Shown here one piece after another: positions 39,954-50,059 of a DNA stretch of 64,000 nt. Source of the stretch: Isochrysis galbana (lineage: Eukaryota; Haptophyta; Isochrysidales; Isochrysidaceae); contig CM030932.1 of NCBI GenBank assembly GCA_018136815.1, forward strand, positions 1,336,793 through 1,400,792, written 5' to 3'. The translations under genes and the position numbers were made by a program. The notes under the pieces are model-generated. The model made no database searches. It was not told the origin of the DNA and was given only the letters and a program-made list of their open reading frames with translations. Within the stretch, counting starts at the first letter, position 1. Every line of letters begins with the position of its first letter.

Positions 39954-42034
39954 ATGGCCGACACATGCATCGCCAGCTGCGGGGCAGCGGGGCAGACGTG
40001 CGGCACTCTGAATGCCACCTTCACATGCTCACAGCTCTCGCTTCTTGGCTGCTCCTGCAGCGGATGCTGCGCTGCAGCATTCGATGCATCTTCTTGTAGT
40101 ACGATGTTGTGCATCGCATCGCCCGTGTGGCTGGGGATCGGGATCGCGTGCGGCTTCCTTGTGTCCGCGATCTTCGTCTTGATCATCTTTGCATGTCGCC
40201 GGAGGCGACGCGTGGCGAGCGCACGACGGGTTCGCCCAGCGAATTCGTCGATTCCGCTGCCTGCCTGCACCCAGCGAAGCTTGACGGAAAGCGAGAGGGT
40301 ACGTTATGGTGCAACGCCTGTGCAGCCGAATGGGACATCGCCGAACAACTCTTGCGCCAACCCTCCGCCCTCGTTCGTTCGCGGCCCCCCTGCGAGCCGA
40401 AAGTCAATCACGAAGGCCAAATCTCAAAAGAGCGTGCTGAAGCAAAGAAAATCTGAGCATCATGCTAGACTCGCCCAGCAGCAGGCGAAAGCCAATAACA
40501 GCAATCAGGCCGACGAAGTTCGCGCTAGTCTCGGTGATGATTCGGCACCTGTGATTTATGAGTGGCGGTACAGCGGTACAACCGCGAGGGGCAGCGGGAT
40601 GCGCGCTGAGGATATGGAGTATGATGGAATGGATGACGATACTCTGGGGGAGACTTATGGATGCAGCCCAGCTACGCTTGCGAAAGCTCGCCGCGATGTC
40701 AGAAGGGGCAGCCAGCGCATGAGTGCCATCGTCGGTCGGCGATCGGCACTTGGATCACGCCTTTCTTTGCTTCCCGGCTTCTCGTCCTCCGAGTCCAAAC
40801 ACGAGCTTCAAGCAAAGTTGGGCCTCGGCGACTTGCCATTCAGTGATTATGAACGGCTGCAATCGCTTGGGCAAGGCACGTATGGAACTGCTTGGCTGCT
40901 GCGCTCCCCAACGACTGGTGTGCTTGTTGTTGGGAAGGAGGTGCCCGTTGACGGTCAAGGAAGTTCTGGACGCACACTCGCGGCCACTGTCGAGAACGAG
41001 GTAAGTGCTTTGGGTTCTAGGGTGTATCAAACAGACTGTACACCAGCTGCCTGGCTCCCCAAGTGCTCCCTTATGTCCCGCCCACCTGCGCATCCTCATC
41101 GGAAGCATGATGATAGAATTTCTACCAACTGCAGGTGCGTATCCTTTCGGCATTGCATCACCCGAACATCGTGGCGTACTACGGCGCATTCCGCCCTAGC
41201 CATGGACGGCTAACTATTGTCATGGAATATTGTGACGGAGGCTCGCTCGGGGAAGCTCTAGATGACTGCGTCGAGCTTGGTTTTCATCTATCACGCCTGA
41301 CTGCTCTGCGCTGGGCTAGACAGCTCGTTGAGGCGCTTGCTCATCTCCACCACAAAAGGGTGCTGCACCGTGATTTGAAGACGACAAATGTGTTTCTTTC
41401 CAGTCCCGACCCCTCACGCTTAGCCAAAAAGCACGATGGTCTGCAAGGAGGTTGGCAAGAAATGCGCACAGTCAAGCTGGGCGACTTCGGCGTTTCACGC
41501 GCGCTCTCCAATCGGACGGTGCTTGCTGAAACAGTTTGCGGGACACCCTATTATATGGCACCCGAGCTCATGTGCGGGGAGCCGTATGAGACTTCAGCCG
41601 ACATTTGGGCCTTAGGTGTGATCCTCTTTGAGATGATCACCTTGGTGCGCCCATTTGCTGCGGACAACATGGGGGCTCTTGTTGTGATGATCATGCAAGG
41701 TAATTATGACGAGGAGGCATTGGAGGCGTCGCCACATGATCCAGTATTGCTGGAATATGCATCTCCAAGCGGATTGCTTGCGCGTGATATTACCGCACGG
41801 CCGGCTGCAAATCAGTTAATCCAACGGTTGAGAGATGCCGAAGCGAGGGAGGTCATCGTTGTTAAGCAAGCGGCCAAAGAAGCTGTTGCTAGGGGCGGCG
41901 CTGGAGTGGCGCCGGACATGTCGCCGCCTTCGACCGAGGCCAGCCCTTCACCTAACGTCATTGATGACTCCGGAACAGTTAATAGAGGCGGTGGGGGTGT
42001 TGGTGTTGAAGTGATCTTCAGCAATTACAAGTAG
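39954..42034 (+). CDS. Membrane-anchored NEK-like Ser/Thr protein kinase
   Basis: Proposed CDS join(39954..41000, 41135..42034), 648 aa, phase-0 intron of 134 bp (donor GTAAGT, acceptor CTGCAG). Residues 1-57 are Cys-rich (12 Cys); 58-81 form one transmembrane helix (WLGIGIACGFLVSAIFVLII) followed by CRRRRR; a disordered linker runs to about 295. The kinase follows: Gly loop LGQGTYGTAW (305), invariant Lys in VVGKEV, Glu in VENE, HRDLKTTN (427), DFG (466), GTPYYMAPE, then DIWALGVILFEM and AADN. 'GTPYYMAPEL' and 'HRDLKTxNVFL' are typical of NEK kinases. All catalytic residues are present. Animal NEKs are soluble; the N-terminal membrane anchor is unusual. Type-III/I topology with extracellular Cys module is inference. 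ATG at 39954 is the first in frame. Confidence 0.85.
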
Positions 42035-42637
42035 CACGGACGGCAGTGTGGACGTGTGGATGGTTGTAGATGTGGAATCATGAAGCAGCAGCAGCTGTTG
42101 CTGCCGTTTGTGGGTTATGCTCTTATTTGCGTTACACGTTACATGCTATCAGGCTACTCTCGTACCCAGGCACCCCGAAAAAGGGCGGATCGAGTCACGA
42201 TGAGAGGCCGAAACCTCAATCCTGTTGCCATTTTTACTCGCGCACCCCTGCAACTCGGGTTTAACTTCTACCGCCCCGCCCCCCCCGCTTGAAACGCAGG
42301 TAATACCGTTTTACCCCACCTTCAGGCCTCACCTACCCCTCATCATAATGTGAGGTTCGTCTCTTGGAGAAGTTTCTCCACGTTTTGTTTAGAAAGGCTG
42401 ATGCCTGAGCTGCATCGACTGAGCGTGAGCGTACGCAGGCCGACGGGCCTTGGATGCACAACCGACAACCGATCCAGCTCCATATCACAAGGAGGCCGCA
42501 GCGCGGCCCCCTGTGGCTGGAGGATGAGACCGCGGCGCGGCGCGCCGCGCATCCTGTTACTTCATCACAAGTTAAAAGATACCAAAGGGGGCCACTGAGC
42601 ACATAGGGCACACTAACGGTATCACGCTCAGATCAAA
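42035..42637. other. Spacer, no gene recognised
   Basis: Contains CCGCAGCGCGGCCCCCTGTG-like GC-rich inverted segments. No supported ORF. Confidence 0.45.
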
Positions 42638-42785
42638 CGTACACACGGGGGGATTGCGTAGGACTCACACAAACGAACGAGGAGAGAAGGGGAGAGATCA
42701 CGGCTCGACTCATGCGGCCCTCTACCATCTCCTCATCCCACTATAAGTTCTACGGTGCACACCACGCAAAACCACTTGCGACACC
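42638..42785 (+). repeat. Dispersed repeat R6, copy 2
   Basis: Near-identical to 35718-35858: ACACGGGGGGATTGCGTA, GAGAGATCACGGCTCGACTC, CACTATAAGTTCTACGGTGC, ACACCACGCAAAACCA. Confidence 0.8.
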
Positions 42786-42792
42786 CACCTCT

Positions 42793-42965
42793 ACCAGTAT
42801 GCGAAGCGGGGTCTGTCGACGCCGAACTCCTTGGCCCAGTCGGCCTTCGTCCGTAGCGTGCTGCGGTCGGTGTCTCGATGGTACCAGCACCGGATGGCCT
42901 TCAGCGCGCGCTCCTTGGTGTCCTCCTGCGGAGCGACGCGCCCCCCGCCTGTGTATGATACCTGA
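42793..42965 (-). pseudogene. Copy 2 of an undescribed W-A-x-E-F-G domain (relic)
   Basis: On minus: VSYTGGGRVAPQEDTKERAL, KAIRCWYHRDTDRSTLRTKA, DWAKEFGVDRPRFAYW, then a stop. This aligns without gaps, apart from two residues, with residues encoded at 56440-56600 (DTKQRALQAL...STLKTKQQWAAEFGIDKRRF). The layout (short helices, 'K-x-x-W-A-x-E-F-G-x-D-x-x-R-F-x-Y-W') suggests a helix-turn-helix DNA-binding unit, perhaps of a transposon, but I do not recognise the family. Confidence 0.55.
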
Positions 42966-43519
42966 GCGGCCGCTCGACTCCTGGGGCGCCCGGAACTCGC
43001 CCCTCATGCCCTCATGCCTCCCCCTCCTCACGAAGTACAACATCTGCGACGTCGTCGATCGCGACGGCGATCGGCGATGCAGCCGGAGGGGCGTCTGGGT
43101 TGCTCGTGGGCTGGGATGACCCGCGGATAGAAGTTGGGGTTATGCATTCCCTTGGCTCTGTCTGGCACGCCACTTTCGACGCCATGGAGCTGCGGTGGGG
43201 GCTGTGGGGGCCACGAAGAACCACCACGTGCCAGCCTTCAACGCGCGCTCAGGAATTGGCTGGGCACGGAGTACGTGATGGCCTGCACCGTGGACATTTG
43301 ATCGCTCAAACCAGTCTGTGTCTGTGTCCCACCCACTTCCCTACTCTAGTAGAGAGAGGTTATTAGGTTTATACATGTGAAACTGGGTAGAGAGTAAACC
43401 GTAACTTGTACTGTAGTCTAGAGTAGAGTACCTCGAGAGTAGAAGAGAGAGAGGAAGAGAGAGAGAGAGAGAGTGACGAGGAGCGGCTCGCGGCTGCCTC
43501 TCCCCCCCCGTCCACACCG
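42966..43519. other. Spacer upstream of the DEAD-box gene
   Basis: Contains a (GA)n tract (about 43447-43475) immediately before the helicase. No gene recognised. Confidence 0.45.
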
Positions 43520-46158
43520 ATGCGCCCTCGCACGCTCTTCCTCCTTCTCCTCGTCACACTCGCGAATGGGCTACATCTGCCACTGAGCATCTGCGCCCGC
43601 CGCGCCGTGCGGCGCACGCCACTCATCCAGCTCAAGTTCTCGCCGGAGTTCGTGGCCGCGCGAGCGAGGGCGGCAAGGCAGAGGGCCGTACGTCCGCCCA
43701 TCGCTGCGCCGGTGGTCTCTGCAGAGACCGCAGGCAAGCACACAAGTGGCAGTCCACCAGAAGTTCCACAGAGCCTCATCTCGGCGCTCGACACAGCGCT
43801 CGGTATTTGTCAGCTAAACGAACTGCAAGAGCGTGCGCTCCAGTCCGCGCTACTTGGTCATGATACACTGGTTCATGCAGAAACGGGCGCTGGTAAGACG
43901 CTTTGCTTTGTCCTCCCCATCCTCGCTTCGCTCCTCGACAAAGAAACTCGCTGTCCGCCGGGTAGCGCGATCTCCACAAATCTGCGTAGTATCAGCGAAT
44001 CTGCACCACTCCATGCGCTTGTCCTCAGTCCCACACACGAACTTTGCGCACAGACGACGGCGGTACTGAATTCCCTCCGTCCGGGCTGTGCAGTGTCGCT
44101 TTCCTCGCGGGAGGCAGCGACCGAACTCTGCGCGGGAGGAAGCCGTGCTCAGTCGGTACTGGGTGGAGCGCAAGTGCTAGTGGCGCCGCCCGGAATTGTG
44201 CTGTCCATGTTGACAGGGGAGCCGGCCTCGTCAAGCCGTCGCAGCAGGCGTAGTGCAAGAGTGCGCCGTCTGGGGAAGGATAGCGGCCGCACGCAGCCCG
44301 TGGAAGGTGACTTCAAGGGCCAGTCTCAGACTCGTGCAGGGCAGGCCTTCATGAGCTATTCAGATTCGGAAGACTTGTCCCTCAATGGCGACATGACGTG
44401 GCGCAAGCCACGCTCGGGAGAGAGCTGGGAAACGAGACGCCAATCTGGAGCCACCCGGGGTAGGGCGAGCAGCCGACGCAATGGAGTGAGCACTGGTTCG
44501 GGGTCCAAGGAGGAGCGCCTTAATTTGGCTCGGCGAGGACCGTCTGACGAAGGACGGGAGAGAGTTTGGCCGAAAAGTGATGGGATGCGTCAAGGCCGCA
44601 GCGATCGCGACGTAAGGCGTGTTTCCAAGCAGAATGGTCGTGATCGTCATGAGGGTGACAGCCTCCGCAATCAGGGTCGAGCAAACTCCGATAGTGATGG
44701 TGCATACAGCGGCGCAAGTGGTAGCCCGAGGCGTGCGCTGCTGAGCAGGGGTGTCAACGACGACGGCCCTTTTGGGGTAGGAGCAGCGGCCGTCGTATCA
44801 CCCCTCTTATCGCCAGGTGGGCTCCTCAGCAGTCTGAATCTCTTGGTGCTCGACGAGACTGACGCCCTGCTCGGCACTCTTGGCCGGTACGCCACAAAGC
44901 GCGAAAAGGAGAGTCGCGCTAGACACCCAAAGCCCACGGCGGTGTTACTCAAGTCTATAACAGCTGCACGTGCCTCAAGATCTTTCTCAAGGAGAGCCGG
45001 CGCTACTGAACCCACTCCTTTGCAGGTATGCATCGCGCTGCATAGCTTGACCCGACTGACCGACTCGCCACTCAACAGAATAATGTGGGACCCTCCCATG
45101 CATCCGGCCGCATCGAGTCAAATGCCTTTTGCCCCGTGCCAAACATTACAACTCGGAGCAATGCCGTGCGCACAGAGCGTGCGCATAGGGCGAGGCCAGC
45201 TTGCTCGGGAGCTGCACTTATCACCGTTTCTCGTGGGTAGGTCATTGGTGCATCAGCAACTATTGGCCGTCCGCTTCGACGTGAACTTGAGCGGCTCACA
45301 GGAAGGCCACTGACAGTGGTGCAAGTACCCTCAGATGGGTCACGCCCAAAGTCATCAAAAGCTGCTGCGCCTCGATCTCTCACCTTGGAAAAGTCTCCAC
45401 CTGGAACAGCATCTTCAGATCCATTGGCATGCCCCAAGGTAGACGAGTCCGCACGCCATAAGACGAGCATGCGTGCAGTTGGCTTACCGTCGACACTCAG
45501 TATCTCCGTGCTCACGTGTGAGGAAGAAAATGTCCCCATGGCTATCAAAATGGCCCTCGATCATCATGTACAGGACCGAGCCCTTGATGCCACTGAAAAT
45601 CAGTTCCATGTACCGAGTGCTCCAACGTTGCTTTTCATCCAAGAGGGCCGCGCCGTGGCTGCAGAATTGCGGTTGCTCCGTCAAACCGGTGTTCCACAAG
45701 CGGAAGGGCTATCTGACTTCCTCGCCCGTGGTGGCGCCCTTGCCCGTGGTGGCGCCCCACAAGGCGAGCCACGCTCACCACCTTCTGACTTTTCTGAGGA
45801 GATAGGTGCTGCGGCTGTAAAGGAAGTTGCAAGCGGTGGCGCCGTAGTGGTTGCCTCTCCGAGCACGGCCCGAGGCCTCGACATTCCAGGTTTGGGTCTT
45901 GTGGTAATTTTGGGAATACCGGCATCGGCAGATGCGCTGCTCCACCTGGCGGGACGCACCGCCCGTCAAGGAGCGAGCGGTCACGTGGTGCTGATAGCCA
46001 CGGAAGAAGAGTGCAAGGCGAAGCTGCCGCTCTTGTCATCACAGCTTGGCCGGAACTTGTGTGAGGACACCCACCATGTCTCAGAGAGGAATGATGCATG
46101 GGTGAACGTGTGGCGGGTGCACCAACAAGTGACTCAAGCACAAAGCAAGTATCAATGA
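43520..46158 (+). CDS. DEAD-box RNA helicase, probably organelle-targeted
   Basis: Proposed CDS join(43520..45025, 45241..46158), 807 aa, phase-0 intron of 215 bp (donor GTATGC, acceptor GGGTAG). Motifs: Q-region LNELQERAL, motif I AETGAGKT (120-127), Ia PTHEL, 'GGAQVLVAPPG' (Ib), motif II DETD (445-448, variant of DEAD), motif III SAT, rejoined exactly across the intron (PTPLQ|VIGASATIGRPLRREL), IV TLLFIQEG, V ARGLDIPG (about 713) and VI HLAGRTARQG (about 737). The N-terminus MRPRTLFLLLLVTLANGLHL is a signal-peptide-like segment followed by basic ICARRAVRRTP, fitting import into a complex plastid. A hydrophilic, Arg/Ser-rich insert of about 200 residues separates Ib from motif II. RNA remodelling in plastid is inferred. 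Confidence 0.88.
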
Positions 46159-46785
46159 GGAAATGAGGATAAGGATGGTCAGGCAGAAAGCAAGTGCCAT
46201 TGTGGACAGAGGAATGGCGGGAGAATGGTACGAGTCGACGAGAAGGCCCACAAAAATTGACCATTACTTTCTAACTTCCCTTCCTGCACATTCCGTCTGG
46301 TACAACTTGCTTCTGATTGGTGACGGGGACGCGAGAACTTTCTAGATGAGACAACGTATCGAAAACTTCCCCAAGTCTTACTTGGTGACTTGTGGAGTCT
46401 TACTTGGGAACTTGTGAACGCGGCTGTTGTCCTGAGCCTGACGGTGGACTAGCGGCTCGTGACTTCTTCTATCCGGTGTTGTGTGGCAGTGACGTCACGC
46501 GCTGTTGCGGGTAGGGAGGGTTTATACACCTCCCCTTGTACTTTCTCCCGCCACTAGGTTTCCCCGCGCGACTCCCTCTCCGTCGTCACGCTCCAGTTCC
46601 CCTCCCCCCCTCCTTGTACCACGCCTGCATTCCGTCTACTCCCGATAGGTTCGTCACCCCGCGTCCCCGGTCCCCAGGTTCCCCCCTCCCCCGTTTTCTC
46701 TGCCTCGCCACTCCTTCCCTCTCCCTCCTCCCCGAGTGTTTTGCTTAAGCCGCCGGCCTCGTTTCATCACTCTCTTTTCCCGTGT
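46159..46785. other. Spacer, no gene recognised
   Basis: Contains duplicated CTTACTTGG-like phrases (46378-46415) and pyrimidine-rich DNA before retroposon F. Confidence 0.45.
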
Positions 46786-47243
46786 GTCAACTAAGTTTAT
46801 ACTTGGGCCGCCCGGGGGGGGGCACGAGCCAACCCCCTCTCTCCACTCCTCCCCTGCCATGGGGGAGGAACCACTCATGCTCCTGGCATGCCTGATCTGA
46901 TGGCTTGCCAGAAGCCCACTGCCCTACTGACCACTCTCTCACTGGCAGGCTCGCCTGCCTCGCGCGTCCTGGCCAGTCGTGGCCAGCCCATCGCTCCAAC
47001 CCCCCCTCCTCCCCTGTTCGACAGGCAGACAGGTGACAGGTATAGCGTGGGGGCCCCAGAGGCTCGGGAGCGCCAACGAGGGAGAGGCAGGGGAGGCCAG
47101 GGCCCAGCCCCAGCCTCCTCTGCCCCCTGAGCTGGGGCCTCCAGGAGCCTCCAGGGGCCGCCAGAGGGCAGCTGGAGGCCTGCCGCAGGCGCGCCATCGC
47201 GCGTGCCGCAGGAGAGGGGAGAGAGAGCGCGGAGAAGGAGCAA
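46786..47243 (+). mobile_element. Retroposon copy F (family 1, A-like)
   Basis: Starts with the head GTCAACTAAGTTTATACTTG and follows copy A (reverse complement) through GGAGGAACCACTCATGCTCC, GGGCAGCTGGAGGCCTGCCG and CATCGCGCGTGCCGCAGGAG to GCGCGGAGAAGGAGC. It stops at the boundary of a minus ORF (47247-48183). No target-site duplication was recognised. Confidence 0.7.
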
Positions 47244-47246
47244 GCA

Positions 47247-48183
47247 AAAACATGGACGAGACTACTCCACTCGTCTCGCCGATAATCACGACACGAGGAG
47301 GCGAGATGCCGTCGGTCCGCACGGCCTCGACGTCACGCCTTACGTCTCTGAGTGTGACACAAATTTCGTCGAAGTGGATAGGTAGCACCTGAGCTGGAGA
47401 CTCAGGCGATCGGCTAGGGCGCAGAACAAGCTGCGCCGCCTCGGCAATATCTTTCGGCATTACGTGCGCGGCACCGCGGGCGGCGGCGCGTTGGAAAGCG
47501 AGATCGATAACATACGAGAGGGTCTCGCTCTCCTTCAAGGAAGGGCGAGTGCGCGCGAGATGTATGAGCAAATCTTCAGCGGCCGGAACCAAAGTCAGGC
47601 ACACTGAAAGCTGGCAAAGCGGAACGACAGCGGAAACGGAAACGGGACTGCGAGTGACCGGAATGGACGGAGACGCGGCGGCCAAGGTGCGAGCCATCTG
47701 AAAAGAACTGGACACGACGGCCGGAAGAGAGTCGGACGAGAATAGAGCGGGTCGAGAACGGATCAATCGGCACCTAAATCGATCTCCAAGGGGAGATGGC
47801 AAACCAAACCGTATTGCCCCCAGAAGCAGGTAGAGAAACGCGGGGAGATAGCGAATTAAACCCTTTTTGCGAGGCCCCTGGGAGGAAGAAAGGTGGGGAA
47901 ACTTCCCTTCTCTTCGAGAGGAAGAGAGAGGGCGCTCCACAACCCTAGATCCTAGGCGTCCACGCGAAGTTTTTGACCGAGAACGAGATAGGGGTAGGCC
48001 AGGATATCCGAGATATCCATCGGGATATTTGGGCGGATATGCTGGAAATGGATATCTCTGGATAGATGTGGGGTATTTGGGCGCTGTGAGCGTGCGGTGC
48101 CCAAAAACAAAACTCGCATTCGGCGCGTCGCCGCAGAGCCGCTGTACCCCTGCGGCGCTCACGATTGGGAGGTGACAAATCAA
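47247..48183 (-). CDS. Uncharacterised ORF, cut at its 3' end by retroposon F
   Basis: A minus frame open for over 310 codons before it enters retroposon F. The best part starts at an internal ATG (47698, MARTLAAASPSIPVTRSPVS) and has a helical stretch ESETLSYVIDLAFQRAAARG, AAHVMPKDIAEAAQLVLRP, then VRRDVEAVRTDGISPPRVVI. No domain recognised. The upstream part encodes a Tyr/Pro-rich KYPTSIQRYPFPAYPPKYPD from a GGATAT-rich DNA tract (about 47990-48075). It could be a relic or an exon of a host or transposon gene. Confidence 0.35.
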
Positions 48184-48372
48184 GCGAATACGTAATAAAC
48201 AATGTTGTTACTGTAATAGTAATTGCCCATCTCACCACCGAGAGCGCCACCCCGCTCCCTGCTGCTGCCACCCACCACCATGCCACGAGGTGAGCTGCCG
48301 CTCTTGCACCTGCCCTGGCGCTAGAGCGCCACCCACTCACCTGTGCCTGTGCCCATCTCCTTGCGCAGGTCC

Positions 48373-48760
48373 ACGCTCGCCATGGACATGGAAGTTTTGT
48401 GCACCACCACCTACAGGCTTGAGGGGGATGGGCTGGAGATTCTGATGGTCTACGATGCGCTGGAGGCACTTCGCACCCGTGGCTGCCGACTAGGCACTGA
48501 GGCAGCAGACCTTTCCAATGTGGCAGCCATCCTCAGGAGGGACGCGATGATTGGGGTGGGAACTAATACGATCGAATACTATGAAGCTCCCTACCACAAA
48601 TGGTATCAAGGAAGGATTTCTGCCATAGGGAGGGGGGGCCTAGCTAGACCATCACATATGCCGATGGCTCAACCCTTGTCTTGCATGACGAGCGTGAGAT
48701 CAGGAATAATACAATGGATGTGTGCTCCCTACCACAGTGGCAAACATTGGTAAGTAAGGT
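48373..48760 (+). pseudogene. Transposon-like relic (hAT-like segment plus Tudor-like end), one frameshift
   Basis: MDMEVLCTTTYRLEGDGLEI, LMVYDALEALRTRG recalls the 'YxLEGDGxLxxxxYxxL' segment found in some hAT transposases. It is followed by VGTNTIEYYEAPYHKWYQGR, ISAIG; at a run of seven G (48637-48643) the frame shifts and continues ITYADGSTLVLHDEREIRNN. 'W-x-x-G-x-I ... Y-x-D-G' resembles a Tudor-like barrel. Preceded by a plausible splice acceptor (CTCCTTGCGCAG, 48357-48368). Family assignment tentative. Confidence 0.35.
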
Positions 48761-49527
48761 ACGTGAAGGGCGCCTTTGAATCCAGACGCCCAGATACCAG
48801 ATACGCAGTGCAGGAAGGAGGTCTCTGTACTAAAACTAAATAACACCATTAGACCATTAGCCATTAGATCTCATTACTATTATTACACTACCATATTATA
48901 ACATTAGTAACCTGATATGATGACCTGATAGTAGGTCCTGATATGAGGTGTAAGGTCGCCGAGACCTGACGACCTGACACCTGACGGAGCAACTGGGGCG
49001 AGATACCGCCTATTAGTAACGGCGAAGGTCGGTTTCTTTCAAAGGCTGAAGAAACAACGGGAGGACATGGGGCTGAACGCCCCGAGCAACAAACATGTTC
49101 GAAAGATGATACGCCCTCTTTACACGGTGGACAAAGACTTCAACCTAGAAGCATCGGAGGACCTCTTGCAGGCGGCGAGAGGTCTGGATATACGAAACAT
49201 CAATTAGGGTAGATAAGCCTCTATAGTAGAAACTCCAAGGGATACCATGGAAAGTTTGTACGAGACATAAGACCTAAGGAAAGGAAATGCGAGCCGACGT
49301 TAAAGCGAAGGAGGAGCCACAATCTCCCACCCCCTTCTCTCCAACTCATGGCCGAAGCAGCGCGCGCGGCCTCCCCGGAACCAGCTTCTCCGCCAAAGAG
49401 GGAACTGGGGAAGGGGGAGGGGATTGATAGGGGTAAAGGCGGGTAGTAGGGAGGTACACAAGCACACTGCCACATGCCGCGTATGTAGCGGGGAATTTTA
49501 AGAAGATTTTTTTTGATGGTGGGTAGA
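48761..49527. other. Spacer with CCTGATA/TCAGG motif cluster
   Basis: 48905-48985 has repeated CCTGA/GACCTG motifs resembling those flanking the hAT element at 7.7 kb. 49021-49206 has an open frame (FFQRLKKQREDMGLNAPSNK) of unknown nature. Confidence 0.4.
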
Positions 49528-49731
49528 GGGTTTACCATTGCAAGAGGGGGTCTCAATGACATAGAGCAACGGTGACAACTTGTTCGGTGCTCGCCGCCCC
49601 GCGCGGGCGTAGTTTGGATGGTGGATGGGCTGTGGAAGGGCTTTGCAGCGTAGGGCGTGCCAAGGGGGGCGCGGTGGCGAGGGGCGCCTGGGTCTCGGGA
49701 GCGGTCGCGGCACGCTCCATAGATTATAACC
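49528..49731 (+). repeat. Dispersed repeat R4, copy 2
   Basis: Matches 10939-11200 in order and orientation, with internal deletions. Confidence 0.65.
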
Positions 49732-50059
49732 ATCGTTTTCGTAGCTATTTGATTGGAATATCTACTTGGGGCAACGAGCGGCTTGGAAGCTAGGTGGTGC
49801 GTGGTGGGTTCCTCACGGTGGAGGCACCTGCAGTTGGTTGGCGCAGCTCTTAAGTTAGCGCGACATGTGGAAAGGATGAAGAGCTGCAGGACGGAGCCCT
49901 CTTCGTGAGAGCGCGATGGCGCATCGGCGATGGGCGCAAGTGCCAGAGGTTGTGAAGACTTTTCATGGAGCTCTACGCTCGCTGAGCAAGGATATGTAGG
50001 GAAATTGGGACGATGATGAGACCTGGGCGCCGAAGAAGCGGCTCGTAAGACTACAACTC
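49732..50059. other. 3' flank of the NUP160 gene
   Basis: No feature recognised beyond the downstream side of the nucleoporin stop codon at 50060-50062 (minus). Confidence 0.4.

Noticed and set aside
42066-42292. Short hydrophobic plus ORF after the kinase gene (QQQLLLPFVGYALICVTRYM)
   Set aside because: Only one helix-like stretch, no conservation evidence; likely part of the 3' untranslated region.
45079-45240. An exon for the DEAD-box gene starting at 45079 (acceptor CTCAACAG)
   Set aside because: It runs into TAG at 45238. Using the acceptor at 45240 instead rejoins motif III exactly in phase, so 45079-45240 is taken as intron.
48905-48985. A second hAT insertion judged from CCTGATA/TCAGG motifs
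   Set aside because: No terminal inverted repeats with an 8-bp duplication could be found.
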